Assembly: GCA_947507595.1 (NCBI GenBank)
Contig: OX382265.1
Span: 36,826,324-36,890,323, forward strand
DNA length: 64,000 nt
DNA from: Pyralis farinalis
Taxonomy: Eukaryota; Arthropoda; Insecta; Lepidoptera; Pyralidae
Reading direction: 5' to 3'
The position numbers and the translations under genes were made by a program. Position 1 is the first letter of the stretch. Each line of letters opens with the position of its first letter. Shown here piece by piece: positions 52,401 to 61,325 of this stretch. The notes beneath the pieces are model-generated. The model was not told where the DNA came from. It saw only the letters and a program-made list of their open reading frames with translations, and did no database searches.

Positions 52401-52646
52401 GATGAAAGAATGACGAAGCAGATATACAATGCAAAAGTGGAAGGATGTAGGAGCCGAGGAAGGCCAAGACTTACCTATCATGATCAGATTGGTCGTGTTC
52501 TATCAGAAGGTGATGTCAGGAGCCCTAGAAACCGGCGAGCGTGCATGAAAAGAGCAATGAATGTGAAAGAAGCGAGTGAGGTATGTAAGGATCGAGTCGC
52601 GTGGCGCTCGGTTCTCTCTGCCTACCCCGTAGGGGATTTGGCGTGA
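49449..52646 (+). CDS. RTE-type endonuclease/reverse transcriptase ORF (1065 aa)
   Basis: One uninterrupted frame encodes all the enzymes needed for target-primed reverse transcription. Residues ~74-320 are an APE-type endonuclease: GTWNVRG (Asn79), CVTETK (Glu107), MCGDLNGWVG (Asp215, Asn217), VIDLIIIDRR, ETDHYLV (Asp308, His309). A Lys/Glu-rich linker follows. Residues ~555-860 are the reverse transcriptase: GIDMITAEMIK, NYRAISLIS, QGGFRNGRGCTDQ, VDLEKAFDRV, GVKQGCMLSARLF and the catalytic YADD at 791-794. The C-terminal region (FVYLGCAFSRDGR, GMLRWFGHVERMQ, GCRSRGRPRLTYHD) is the part kept in the truncated copies. No gag-like ORF1, as usual for RTE. The A of the first ATG comes from the target duplication, so Met4 at 49458 may be the real start. 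One codon in SELQLVT is missing relative to the 15156 copy. Clade assignment is by motif recognition. Confidence 0.92.
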   Translation: MGVMCQKRARSRPLPIEEIAILDRKRTDVRIRASPGGDAHRSAPVGANIGACGGGGRHPLRSANSGGSKRAECCIGTWNVRGGLSDKMNELMDVMNERRLDALCVTETKRKGSDTDDLPDGMMALWSGVDRDDHASAGVGVILSSRLAPGVKDYCLVGPRLLWVRIKLGITRVFLVAAYAPVSSACAQELEKFWESVRDVLDLAEGNERVIMCGDLNGWVGTKRDGYEAALGPYGDKRVNEAGKSILDLCMERNLLVSNTLFRHKDIHTYTWRRNDQKSVIDLIIIDRRLRNTIMDTRAFRGPTLETDHYLVVSRFVGLFKKWRHWRVRIPFGDHERIRSEKLQDESVRRMYVHLVSERLANASLSGTDVDDCWKVLKESMVDSAKEACGCAKRHKTLKGDAWWDAEVESSVARKRKAWLDYVSSLPLNESMREKKKEMYRQCKNETKAVVKEKRERQIMNEEERLTRNFEANTKLFWREVKKSRGGSSASSMNKIKSKAGIILANTQVVLERWSEYFEEMYEYASDADNESESDAHSALTASDEGITMDEIEWSIRSLKNGKSAGIDMITAEMIKLGGTYVRDAFWYLCNLCWRTGRVPMDWGRAVIVPLYKGKGSLMDCANYRAISLISLAAKVYGKIIERRMRVKSDEMLWEAQGGFRNGRGCTDQVFSLRNIVEKHLATDQKVFCGFVDLEKAFDRVVRKELWCILPRYGIDGSLLRAVQSTYKDCSACVRIDGNMSPWFDVKIGVKQGCMLSARLFILYLDSCLQRIRSTNVGLRMGDLVVNCLLYADDAVLLAEIPSELQLVTMMKDECMKEGLLLNAKKTKIMVFEREETRTNVRITVDDEVLEQVNEFVYLGCAFSRDGRYTADVERRVSAGNSVNGALGKLLGSKNLSQKAQLAIHNAVLVPTLTYGSESWVWQREHESRINAVEMRALRKMCGVTLADRIRNDEVRSRVGLKESVGVKIRRGMLRWFGHVERMQDERMTKQIYNAKVEGCRSRGRPRLTYHDQIGRVLSEGDVRSPRNRRACMKRAMNVKEASEVCKDRVAWRSVLSAYPVGDLA

Positions 52647-52667
52647 TGTTATAGATAGATAGATAGA
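49450..52667 (+). mobile_element. RTE-1, apparently intact 3.2-kb retrotransposon
   Basis: Bounded by TTATTTTAATTTA at 49437-49449 and 52668-52680, a 13-bp target duplication. At 7640-8082 the uninterrupted DR-1 shows the empty target. The element ends GGCGTGATGTTATAGATAGATAGATAGAT, i.e. a (GATA)n tail with no poly-A. A single ORF fills it almost completely; the 5' UTR, if any, is a few bases. About 3.2 kb is normal for RTE elements, so this copy is full length or close to it. Confidence 0.9.
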
Positions 52668-52999
52668 TTATTTTAATTTAATTATTTATTTTTAAAGTGA
52701 ATATATAACTAAACATTTTGTGAATATTTCAAGCGTCTACCTGTTGCCGTTATCAATATCGGGCAAAAACGAGCAAAAAAATCACGTTTGTTGTATGGGA
52801 GCATCCTTAAATATTTACTTTATTCTATTTTTTTAGTATTTGTTGCTATAGCGGCAACAGAAATACATCATCTGTGAAAATTTCAACTGTCTAACTATCA
52901 CGGTTCATGAGATACAGCCTGGTGACAGACGGACGGGCGGACGGACAGCGGAGTCTCAATAATAGGGTCCGTTTTACCCTTTGGGTACGGAACCCTAAA
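52668..52999 (-). repeat. DR-1 remainder after the RTE insertion
   Basis: Target duplication, then AATTATTTATTTTTAAAGTG, CAAGCGTCTACCTGTTGCCG, CGGTTCATGAGATACAGCCT and the terminal hairpin TTTTACCCTTTGGGTACGGA. Confidence 0.85.
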
Positions 53000-53019
53000 A
53001 ATAGCATAATATATGGATT

Positions 53020-53175
53020 TTTACCTATACTTGTAAAGCGGAAGTGTTTGTTTGCACGCGCTAAGATCCGGAACTACCAGGCGTATTTGAAAAAATTTTT
53101 ATGCAACATCAGGAGGCATACAAGTATACGGCTTACTTGATGTAAAGCGGTTACCGTAGTCTATGAACGCTCCTT
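53020..53175. repeat. Helitron-like scrap (+) and SINE-A tail (-)
   Basis: 53020-53098: GAAGTGTTTGTTTGCACGCG, CTAAGATCCGGAACTACCAG. 53100-53175 (-): ATGCAACATCAGGAGGCATA, GTAAAGCGGTTACCGTAG. Confidence 0.5.
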
Positions 53176-53464
53176 CAAATTAAAAAAAAATATACTAATC
53201 TAGAAAATTTAATAATATTTTTTTCTAAATGCATGTATTTGAATGAGATGTACCACAGGGAACATAATAGCAGAACAGCGTAAAGGACGTTCAGAATGGT
53301 TTTTTTTTTTTGTTTTACGCTCGACGTAAACGACGTCCCACAAAAGAAGGAGTTACTAAAATCATGCGTTAATCATTATTTGTCACCCTCCGGGACACGT
53401 TGGGGGGGAGGTGGTGAACTCTTGTGAGTACCTTTTCAGCTCACCGAACGAGTTAATTGAGACT

Positions 53465-53937
53465 GCAATTTGATCTAACCTGCTTTGTGTGCTTCCGCCA
53501 CCAATTAGTTCATGCGGCCTAGCGCCGGCCGGCACCCACCCACTACTGTTAGTACGTGCTACATGCCGACGCTGCCATGGCTGCTCCGGTAGTCTCTGCC
53601 TCGGCTGCTGCGGTCGTCCGCCATCTGGAACAGAATCCGCATGCCCCCACCACCACCGTCGCTGCCACGACTGGCCTGGTCGTCGCTGCGACACGTGTTT
53701 CGCCTCTCCACGAGGCATCATCAGGCGTTGTAGACGTTAATCGTAAGAATAACATGCTACAAGTCTTGTACAAGCTTTCTTAAGCCGCAGCAGCCGAGGC
53801 AGAGACTACCGGAGCAGCCATGGCAGCGTCGGCATGTACCATGTACTAACAGTAGTGGGTGGGTGCCGGCCGGCTCTAGGCCGCATGAACTAATTGGTGG
53901 CGGAAGCACACAAAGCAGGTTAGATCAAATTGCATGT
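53465..53937. mobile_element. FB-1, fold-back element with ~150-bp arms
   Basis: Left arm GCAATTTGATCTAACCTGCT ... GCTCCGGTAGTCTCTGCCTC and right arm GAGGCAGAGACTACCGGAGC ... AGCAGGTTAGATCAAATTGC are inverted copies, broken only by small differences near 53545-53570. The ~165-bp centre is GC-rich. Single arms occur at 11788-11880 and 63870-64000, a relative at 17690-17960. Arms much longer than typical MITE ends resemble Foldback-type elements. The 75-112-codon frames here are arm artefacts. Confidence 0.75.
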
Positions 53938-54029
53938 AAATGGAATAACGCCGGGATAAAGAAGACAATGATGTATATTTGCTGTGTTTCATTATTAACT
54001 GACTGCTAGTTACATTTTTTTTGTACGAT

Positions 54030-54275
54030 ATCGGGACGCAAACAAGCATAAGGCCCGTCTAGTGTGACGTGGTTACATACCAGCCCCGCTGCTAACACAG
54101 CAATTCATCTGAATCTTACTCCACCTCCTCCACTACACGACAAGCCTCTAGGGAGTTGTTATTTGGCTGCTGTTTCCAGTGAGATGGAGGTACTATAGGT
54201 ACAGATCAAAACAGACATCTATGCACACAAACATTTGCCCTGTGTGGGAGTTGAACTCGCGCGCCTTCATATGAG
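54030..54275 (-). mobile_element. SINE-A, diverged
   Basis: GTACGATATCGGGACGCAAA to GTGTGGGAGTTGAACTCGCG; several deletions in the body. Confidence 0.65.
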
Positions 54276-54654
54276 CATTGCTAAACTTTATATTTTTTGA
54301 GATTGTTAGGTTTCTCTTCTTCATGACGGCCATTTTCAACCAGTTTAGTGTAGGCCTCCTTTAGTTGGCGCCGTCAAATCCGGTCTTGCATTACTTCCAT
54401 CCAATTGTCGGGTTTATGAATGGTCACTTTATTGCGAAGCTAGTGAGGCATTTCATATAATTCTTTCTTGGAACAATTAATATTTTTATTATCATTGTAT
54501 GTCAAATCGGAAGCACGTTCACGATTCAAGTCACGCGTGCAGTGTTGGGCAATGAACGAAACTACACGGAGGTTGCTCTGTCAAGGATTTCCCTTTGATA
54601 ACGTAGGGGCGATGACATTGTTTATATATACATGTATTTTTTTAAATACAGAAA

Positions 54655-55393
54655 GAGAAGGAGAAAGGCTTACTACTGAATGCGAAGAAAACAAAGATAA
54701 TGGTATTTGAAAGAGAAGAATCCAGAACTAATGTAAGGATTACGATTGATGATGAAGTGTTGGAACAAGTGGATGAGTTTGTATATCTTGGATGCGCTTT
54801 CAGCAGGGATGGAAGGTACACAGCAGATGTGGAAGTGAGTGCTGGGAATAATGTGAATGGAGCGTTGGGAAAACTTCTTGGCAGTAAAAACCTGAGCCAG
54901 AAGGCACAACTCGCTATACACAATGCAGTGCTGGTCCCAACGCTAATTTATGGAAGCGAGAGCTGGGTATGGCAGAGAGAGCATGGAAGTAGAATAAACG
55001 CGGTCGAAATGCGAGCGTTGCGCAAAATTTGTGGCGTAAGGCTTGTAGATGATGTTAGAAACATAGTTGGTCTGAAAGAGAGCGTCGGTGTTAAAATAAG
55101 AAGAGGCATGCTCCGTTGGTTCGGACATGTAGAAAGAATGCAAGATGAAAGAATGACGAAGCAGATATACAATGCAAAAGTGGAAGGATGTAGGAGCCGG
55201 GGAAGGCCAAGACTTACCTACCATGACCTAATTGGTCGTGTTCTATCAGAAGGTAATGTCAGGAGTCCTAGAAACCGACGAGGGTGCATGAGAAGAGCAA
55301 TGAATGTTAAAGAAGCGAGTGAGATATGTAAGGATCGAGTCACGTGGCGCTCGGTTCCCTCTGCCTAGCAAGGAATTTGGCGTGAAGTTATAG
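54655..55393 (+). pseudogene. RTE-1, C-terminal 222-codon fragment
   Basis: From EGLLLNAKKTKIMVFEREES (about 54661) to VTWRSVPSA and an early TAG at 55366-55368. Two in-frame deletions: two Arg codons after TADVE, and RIRND after RLVD. The frame stays open throughout because both deletions are multiples of three. Ends GGCGTGAAGTTATAG; the GATA tail is cut by the next SINE-A. Confidence 0.88.
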
Positions 55394-55775
55394 TTTTTAA
55401 ATACAACGTCGGGAGACCTGCAAGCATACGACCCAACTGATGGAAAGCAAGTACCTTAGCCTAGTATGTAACATATTAAGTATCACTCGCGCGGTCTCCC
55501 CTGCCGCTTACACGGCAACTCCTTAGGAGCTTACTGGTGACCTCACTCACACGCAGGAACACAACAACCCTCTAGGGAGTTTTGGCTGCGGTTTTCTGTG
55601 AGGTGGAGGTACTACCGCAGACGGGCTGCTTTAATGCGCCCTACCTCTTAAAACATCCATATCAAGACAAACAGATATATTTTACGTACACAAATGTTTG
55701 TCTCATTTGGGAATCGAACTCCGCGAGCGTTGGTGTTAAAGTCGCGTCATTCACGACTGAGCCACCGAGCTCGTT
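55394..55775 (-). mobile_element. SINE-A, full length
   Basis: AATACAACGTCGGGAGACCT to the head complement CGACTGAGCCACCGAGCTCG; inserted right at the RTE-1 3' end. Confidence 0.85.
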
Positions 55776-56020
55776 AAAACGAGTATATACGATTTTCACC
55801 CCTATACATAGACATTAAAGACGTGGAATCTGTGTGACCTTTCGTTCCGATAAATAATTCCATTTTTCAAAGGTATCAAGGTTTTTAAGGTTGGCTCATA
55901 CATAAAAAGGCCAAGAACTCTTCGATATGCATGCATATATGAGAATTTCTTTAGTCAATTCATCAATACGTACGAAAACTTTGTCTGAACTAAGAAATAG
56001 AATTTTATTTGTTCATTACA

Positions 56021-56315
56021 GCCATGCAATTCTCTAAGCGACTCGTAATGGCTGTGTGCGTCGCTGTGATCACAGATGTCACGGCTATGACATTGTCTAC
56101 TGCGATCACGGCTAAATTATTTGATATTCTATAAGGCTGTAAGCGTACGCGAGGCTGTTTGCCTTGTAGAATTCCAATTCCAAACGCAGCCTTGCGGCGC
56201 TAGTGTCGCACAACCATGAAAAGCGACACCAAAGAATTGCAATTTTGTGTTCAAGGCTGTAACAGCCGATGTTTCCGAGGATGTAAGGACGTTTGCTCTT
56301 ACAGAATTGCATGGC
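56021..56315. mobile_element. MITE-1, third copy
   Basis: GCCATGCAATTCTCTAAG ... CTTACAGAATTGCATGGC, flanked by A on both sides. Same 295-bp length as 28662-28956. Confidence 0.88.
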
Positions 56316-56349
56316 AGGTCATAATAGCAGGTCAGTTACTATCAGTAAT

Positions 56350-56700
56350 ATATTTTTTTTAAACAACATCGGGAGACATACAAGCATACGGCCGACTTGA
56401 TGTAAAGCGGTCACCGTAGCCTATAAACGCTTGTAATACATTAAGTATCACTCGTGTGATGCCACCTCTGCTGCTAACACAGCTACTCCATTGGAGCTTA
56501 CTGGTGACCTCACTCACACGCAGGAACACAACAATCCTCTAAGGAGTTGTTATTTGGCTTAAAAACTTCAACTGCGTGCAAAATGTAATATTGCAAATAA
56601 CAATAAGAAACAGTGCGCGACCATTGCGGTTCCAGGGTGTGAGGGTGAACTCCCCGCCGTCGGCGAGCGGTGCGGTTATAAAAAGTAGCTGTCGGCATCA
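56350..56700 (-). mobile_element. SINE-A, headless, then LINE-E internal scrap
   Basis: 56350-56565: AACAACATCGGGAGACATAC to GGAGTTGTTATTTGGCT. 56610-56700: GAGGGTGAACTCCCCGCCGT and GTGCGGTTATAAAAAGTAG as in the 5' part of 932-1240. Confidence 0.65.
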
Positions 56701-56754
56701 TTTCGAACAACTATTCAGAACACAACCCGTTGTACAATCGGTAGAACACACAAA

Positions 56755-56955
56755 GGGAGGCAAAATTTCTTTTTCCATTTTGACCATGTTGAACGGTGTT
56801 CCTGAACATTCCTATTCTACTTTTTTTATGCTGAATCCGAATCTAAAGTCAAAATTCGACACACGTGTGTGTGTGTCGAATTTTGACTTCAGATTCGGAT
56901 TATAGACACACACAGAGATAAACATATAGATTTCATATAGAAACGGTGTTTCTGA
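56755..56955 (-). repeat. DR-3 with its core turned into a palindrome
   Basis: AACGGTGTTCCTGAACATTC on the left, AGAAACGGTGTTTCTGAAAA on the right. In the centre 56834-56864 and 56871-56901 are inverted copies with one mismatch in 31, spacer GTGTGT. Other DR-3 copies have only one of these arms. Confidence 0.8.
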
Positions 56956-57574
56956 AAAGATCTAGATCCGACCGAAGATCGACTGAGTAAGAATTGCATT
57001 ACCTTGAATGTATAAATTGTATATTTTAAGTCTTTCTTTCTGAACGAATGCCCCTTATGAACAGAATAGGAAGGTAGTGACTTAATACTGAGAATAGGGC
57101 CATGTAGGAATCATAATAGACTGTTGGGTGTGAACTATACAAAACCTTATAGACAACGGAAGAGACCACTATTGTGTGTCTGTTCGCGCGATTTGAAAGG
57201 ATGATAGCGTACGCCATTGTTTCAACCTCTCCTTGGGAGAAATCATTGGTTTAAAAGGTTGCTTGGTGAACCCGGAGATCGTGGTGTCGTTGGAAAATTT
57301 CCCGCCGATTTAATCTAGGTGCCTTGTTATTTGTGAGGCTGCGGCAGACTTCCAGCCCAGATTTTTACATAGCCTCACGTTTCTAAATCTAAGAGAGTTC
57401 GGTATATTATTAATTTCGGTTCGGTATATTACTAACTACTACTATGGACAGAAAAGTCTGCAATAAAATGAATTATTATTATATTATTATTATATTATAT
57501 TATATAGGTATCTCATTTCCCATGCCATTTCAGTTTACGATCGTGTATTCTGGCTATTTTATGGTTTTAAATAA
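56956..57574. other. No recognised gene; (ATT)n run
   Basis: AT-rich; ATTATT runs at 57470-57505 and a GGTTCGGTATATTA duplication at 57399-57432. Confidence 0.35.
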
Positions 57575-57844
57575 ATAAATAAATAAATATTGTCGGACAA
57601 ATTACACATCGCCATCTTGCCCCAAAGTAAGCGAAGCTTGTGTAATGGGTACTAGACAACTGATAAACATACGTAAATACATTTTTTTTATAAATACATA
57701 CTTATTATACATAGAAAATACCCAGACCAATGCAAACAGACATGTTCATGCACACAAATGTTTGTACTGTGTGGGAATCGAACCCACGAGCGTTGTTGTC
57801 AAAGTAGCGTAACAGCGCGTTTCACTACTGCGCCACCGAGCTCG
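57575..57844 (-). mobile_element. SINE-B
   Basis: AATATTGTCGGACAAATTAC to GCGCCACCGAGCTCG; preceded by (AAAT)n, the family tail. Complete. Confidence 0.85.
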
Positions 57845-57869
57845 AGTTTTGACGTGAATACGTTAAAAA

Positions 57870-58185
57870 ATTTGCTTCCATCCGCATCAACCCTTACTCA
57901 TCCCACTGCAGAGATACGGGCCTCCCTTCAACCGAAGGGGTTTAATGCATACTCCGCCACGCTGCTCCAATGCGGATTGGCGGAGGCCAGTGTTTTCAAG
58001 CCGCCCGACGGCCACTGGCTCAGCTTAACGACTGTCATCTATCGACAACAGCCGGGACCGACGGCGTAACGTGCCCTCCGAACGGAGAAACTCGAGATGG
58101 ATAAACCCATACATTGACAGGCTGCGGTCAACGTTGCTTAACCTGCGTGTTCGGTTAGAATGGCACGCGCAACGACGCCATCGAG
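57870..58185 (-). mobile_element. SINE-D, near full length
   Basis: Complement reads GAGCTCGATGGCGTCGTTGC, CGCAGGTTAAGCAACGTTGA, ATGTATGGGTTTATCC, GGAGGGCACGTTACGCCGTC, GGGCGGCTTGAAAACACTGG, then a CCCTTCGGTTGAAGGGAGGC, GTATCTCTGCAGTGGGATGA tail. 5S-type A-box and C-box positions are kept. Confidence 0.75.
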
Positions 58186-58589
58186 CTCTCAATTTTCTTC
58201 CATAGTGGGAGGCAATTCAGAAAATTGATGGTAACAAAATTGGGGGATACAATTTGATGTTGCAGCTATATATCTATCGTTTACGTTTAAAGTTTTTTTA
58301 CACTTATTGATAGCTATAAATCAAAGAATTCAATGGGTTGAGTGAGGACTGTGATGCATAACGCGCGGCTGGAGCACAGAGTAAAACTCACGGCCGAGTC
58401 CACGATTCAGCCACACCTTTTTTTTACTTCAGCCCCTCGCTAAAGGTCATTATCACATCTGATTAGTTTATCTAAAACATTCAGATATATATTAAAGAGC
58501 AAAACTCTGCTTCTTCAGTATAACAAATTCCCTGAATTTATTACATGAGCTTAACTTTATAAAAAAGTACTAATTAGTAACTTTTTTTT
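58186..58589. other. No recognised feature
   Basis: No ORF or shared repeat. Confidence 0.35.
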
Positions 58590-59393
58590 TACAACCTTTA
58601 CCTGAGACCGTACCTTTACACTTGTAATACAGAAATATCGCTCTCCGGTGTTCGCTCATGCCAGTCCTGCAGCCATCAATAGGCTGCAGACAGTCCAAAA
58701 TATCTTTTGTCGTCGAGCCACCAATGCTCAGTGGGCTCAGCGTAATGCTGAACTCCACCGTGACCTCCAACTCCCATCTATCCAACAACACTTCCAACAC
58801 CTGTCAAAGCGATTCTTCGAAACCGCTGAGACCCATCCCAACCCGCTCATCCAGCAGGCTGCGTCCTACAACCCGCCCCAGCCTCCTTTATCCCACTACC
58901 AAAACCGCAGGCCACGTAGTGTCCTCTTAGACCAACCTAACAAAATTTCGAGAGCTCTGAACCGCTATGCAGCGGCCGAAGCCTCCTTAGGGCAACAGTC
59001 CTCCACCATGTGAGCACCCTTCTGGTCGCTCGGTTTAGGCGCTTATAGGGTCCAGGGTCGGCGTCCTCAGGAGGAAGTCGACCCTTCTCTAAGCGTATGC
59101 TCTTATTAGAGTGACGCTTGCGTCACCCCGTTCCCCTGGGGTGATCGCTTCAGATGAAGCCTTTGTAGCCTTCCCGGCTAAAGGCAGTCCCAGGGGGTGT
59201 TTTAGTCGGTGGAAATCCGACATAATCATTTCGTTCGCACGAAATGGTATCTTTAAAAGATTTCACCTCCTCCCTCCCTTTTTCCGGAGGGTGCCCCTCA
59301 CGGAGGAATGACCAATGCACACCCGGGTGTGGGTTGGTCCTTCCTTTGTGGGTCTTCAATTTCTTGGGCGAAAATCAAAACAAAAAAAAAAAT
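58590..59393 (+). mobile_element. Jockey-type LINE, 5'-truncated
   Basis: Coding end (58648-59013), then a ~370-bp 3' UTR (GCTTCAGATGAAGCCTTTGT hairpin, CTTCCCGGCTAAAGGCAGTC, GGAGGGTGCCCCTCACGGAG) and a poly-A tail at 59378-59391. The UTR matches 32431-32706. Confidence 0.8.
58648..59013 (+). pseudogene. Jockey-type RT C-terminus remnant
   Basis: Frame starting in FAHASPAAINRLQTVQNIFC, with NAELHRDLQLPSIQQHFQHL, SKRFFETAETHPNPLIQQAA and PRSVLLDQP before the stop. This is the cysteine-poor C-terminal tail downstream of the RT in Jockey elements (family by recognition). All catalytic parts are lost by truncation. The ATG is internal, not a true start. Confidence 0.8.
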
Positions 59394-59524
59394 ATTGCTC
59401 ACGCATTGCTAGCTTGCTAATTCAACAACTCCTTAGGAACTTAATGGGTACCCCAACCTGTGAAGTTCCCAGTAAAAAACCCTTCCGGGATTTATTATTT
59501 ATATTTGTGAGACAAGAAGTATCG

Positions 59525-59697
59525 GTCGCTAACACTAAGGCTCCTGACATCGCCTTCTGATAGAACACGACCAATTTGGCCATGGTAAGTCTTGGCCTTC
59601 CTCGGCACCTACGTCCTACCACATTTGCGTTGTATATCTGCTTCGTTATTCCTTTATCCTGCATTCTTTCGACATATCCAAACCAACGGAGCATATA
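59525..59697 (-). pseudogene. RTE-1 fragment
   Basis: Minus strand MLRWFGYVERMQDKGITKQI ... RGRPRLTM with a frameshift just after. Starts at SEGD and stops at GML; 3' end missing. Confidence 0.8.
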
Positions 59698-59699
59698 TT

Positions 59700-60100
59700 A
59701 AAAAAAAAAAGATTAAAAAAAAAACCTGACAATATCTATATCACGAAACTAATTCATCGCTAGTTGAAGAGAAATTCTGAAATAATTCCAAAGAAACTAT
59801 AAACAAGCAGACATAAATAACAGCATGTCTCCAAGTAATGAAGTCACACGCAATACGTGTAAATGTCAATGAGATTAAAACAAAAAGACAGACAAAAGAT
59901 AGCGATGTATATAAGTGTAAACAGACAATTTTTATAACGGCGATGTCAGACGTATATTATCGCATGCTCCAGAACGCCGTGGGAATGAGATAATTACCAA
60001 TCTTTTATATCTCACTACTGTTATATGGCTGTTCCTTCACCCATTGAGAGTTCTAAACTTACCTACGCTTACTGCAAAGCTCCATTCAGGGGTATGTTAA
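59700..60100. other. No recognised feature
   Basis: AT-rich sequence between an RTE-1 fragment and SINE-B. Confidence 0.35.
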
Positions 60101-60104
60101 ATAA

Positions 60105-60384
60105 ATAAATAATATAAATAAATATTGTCAGACAAATTACACAGCGCCATCTAGCCCCAAAGTAAGCGAAGCTTGTGTTATGGGTACTAGACAACTGATA
60201 AACATACGTAAATACATTTTTTTTTTGTAAATATAGACTTATTATACATAGAAAATACCCAGACCAAGACAAACAGACATGTTCATGTACACAAATGTTT
60301 GTACTGTGTGGGAATCAAACCCACGAGCGTTGGTGTCAAAATAGCGTAACAGCGCGTTTCACCACTGCGCCACCGAGCTCGTCA
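60105..60384 (-). mobile_element. SINE-B
   Basis: AATATTGTCAGACAAATTAC to GCGCCACCGAGCTCGTC; complete, (AAAT)n side at 60098-60125. Confidence 0.85.
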
Positions 60385-60414
60385 CGTTAAGGTTTTATAT
60401 ATAAGTAAAATTGA

Positions 60415-60805
60415 CAAACTCGATGGCGAAGTGGTTAGTTACTTTAACGTCAAGGCTCGTGGATTCGATTCCCACATAGAACAAACATTTGTGTGCACGA
60501 TATGTGTTTGCTTGGATTAGGTGTATTTAAGAATGGTAGGGCGCACCAAAGCATAGACTTGGATAGTATCTTCATCTCACAGAAAACTGCAGCCAAATAA
60601 CAACTGCCTGGAGGGCTTTTTACTGGTAACACCACTCACTGGGCAGGGTGCCTAGTGAGCTCTTAGGGAGGGGTTGCTGTATTAGCAGCAGAAAAAGCAT
60701 CGCGCGAATGATACTTATTGTATTACAAGCGTTGATAGGCTACGGTAACCGCTTCACATCAGCTGGGCTGTATGCTTATATGCCTTCCGACGTTGTATAA
60801 AAAAA
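60415..60805 (+). mobile_element. SINE-A, full length
   Basis: TGACAAACTCGATGGCGAAG head, B-box GGATTCGATTCCCAC, TCCGACGTTGTATAAAAAAA tail. Confidence 0.8.
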
Positions 60806-61075
60806 TAAACTTTGTTATGTAGTGTCTTAGGATGCAAGCAATGATTGGCAATCATTCAATCTTGACAAATTGCTATATCTTGTTGTTCATCACATGAATG
60901 AATAAATTGTTCATCTGTAACCTAGGATCAAGAGATCTGTAACCTATATCGCTAGTCTAGCATGCATTCAACAACTTTATGTCTAAAATAGTATTTTACA
61001 TGCGTGATGATATCATCCGTTCTAGACTGTAGGTTATTAGTCTCTAATTTGATGCTATAGCCAGTCTAGTGTATC

Positions 61076-61325
61076 CGGGTAGGGCGCATCAAAACAGCCC
61101 GTCTGAGGAATTACCTCCACCTAACAGAAAACCGCAGCCAAATAACAACTCGCTAGAGGGTTGTTGTGTTCCTGCGTGTGAGTGAGGTCACCAGTAAGAT
61201 CCCAAGGAGTTGCTGTGTAAGCAGCAGAGGAAGCATCGCGCGAGTGATACTTAATATATTACAAGCGTTAATAGGCTACGGTACCCGCTTTACATCAGGT
61301 GGGCCGTATGCTTGTATGCGTCCCA
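61076..61325 (+). mobile_element. SINE-A, headless
   Basis: GGGTAGGGCGCATCAAAACA to GCCGTATGCTTGTATGCGTC; its final bases merge with the (AAAT)n tail of the next SINE-B. Confidence 0.8.

Noticed and set aside
53383..53783. Ala/Arg-rich ORFs of 75-112 codons
   Set aside because: They arise from the GC-rich inverted arms of FB-1 and occur in several frames on both strands.
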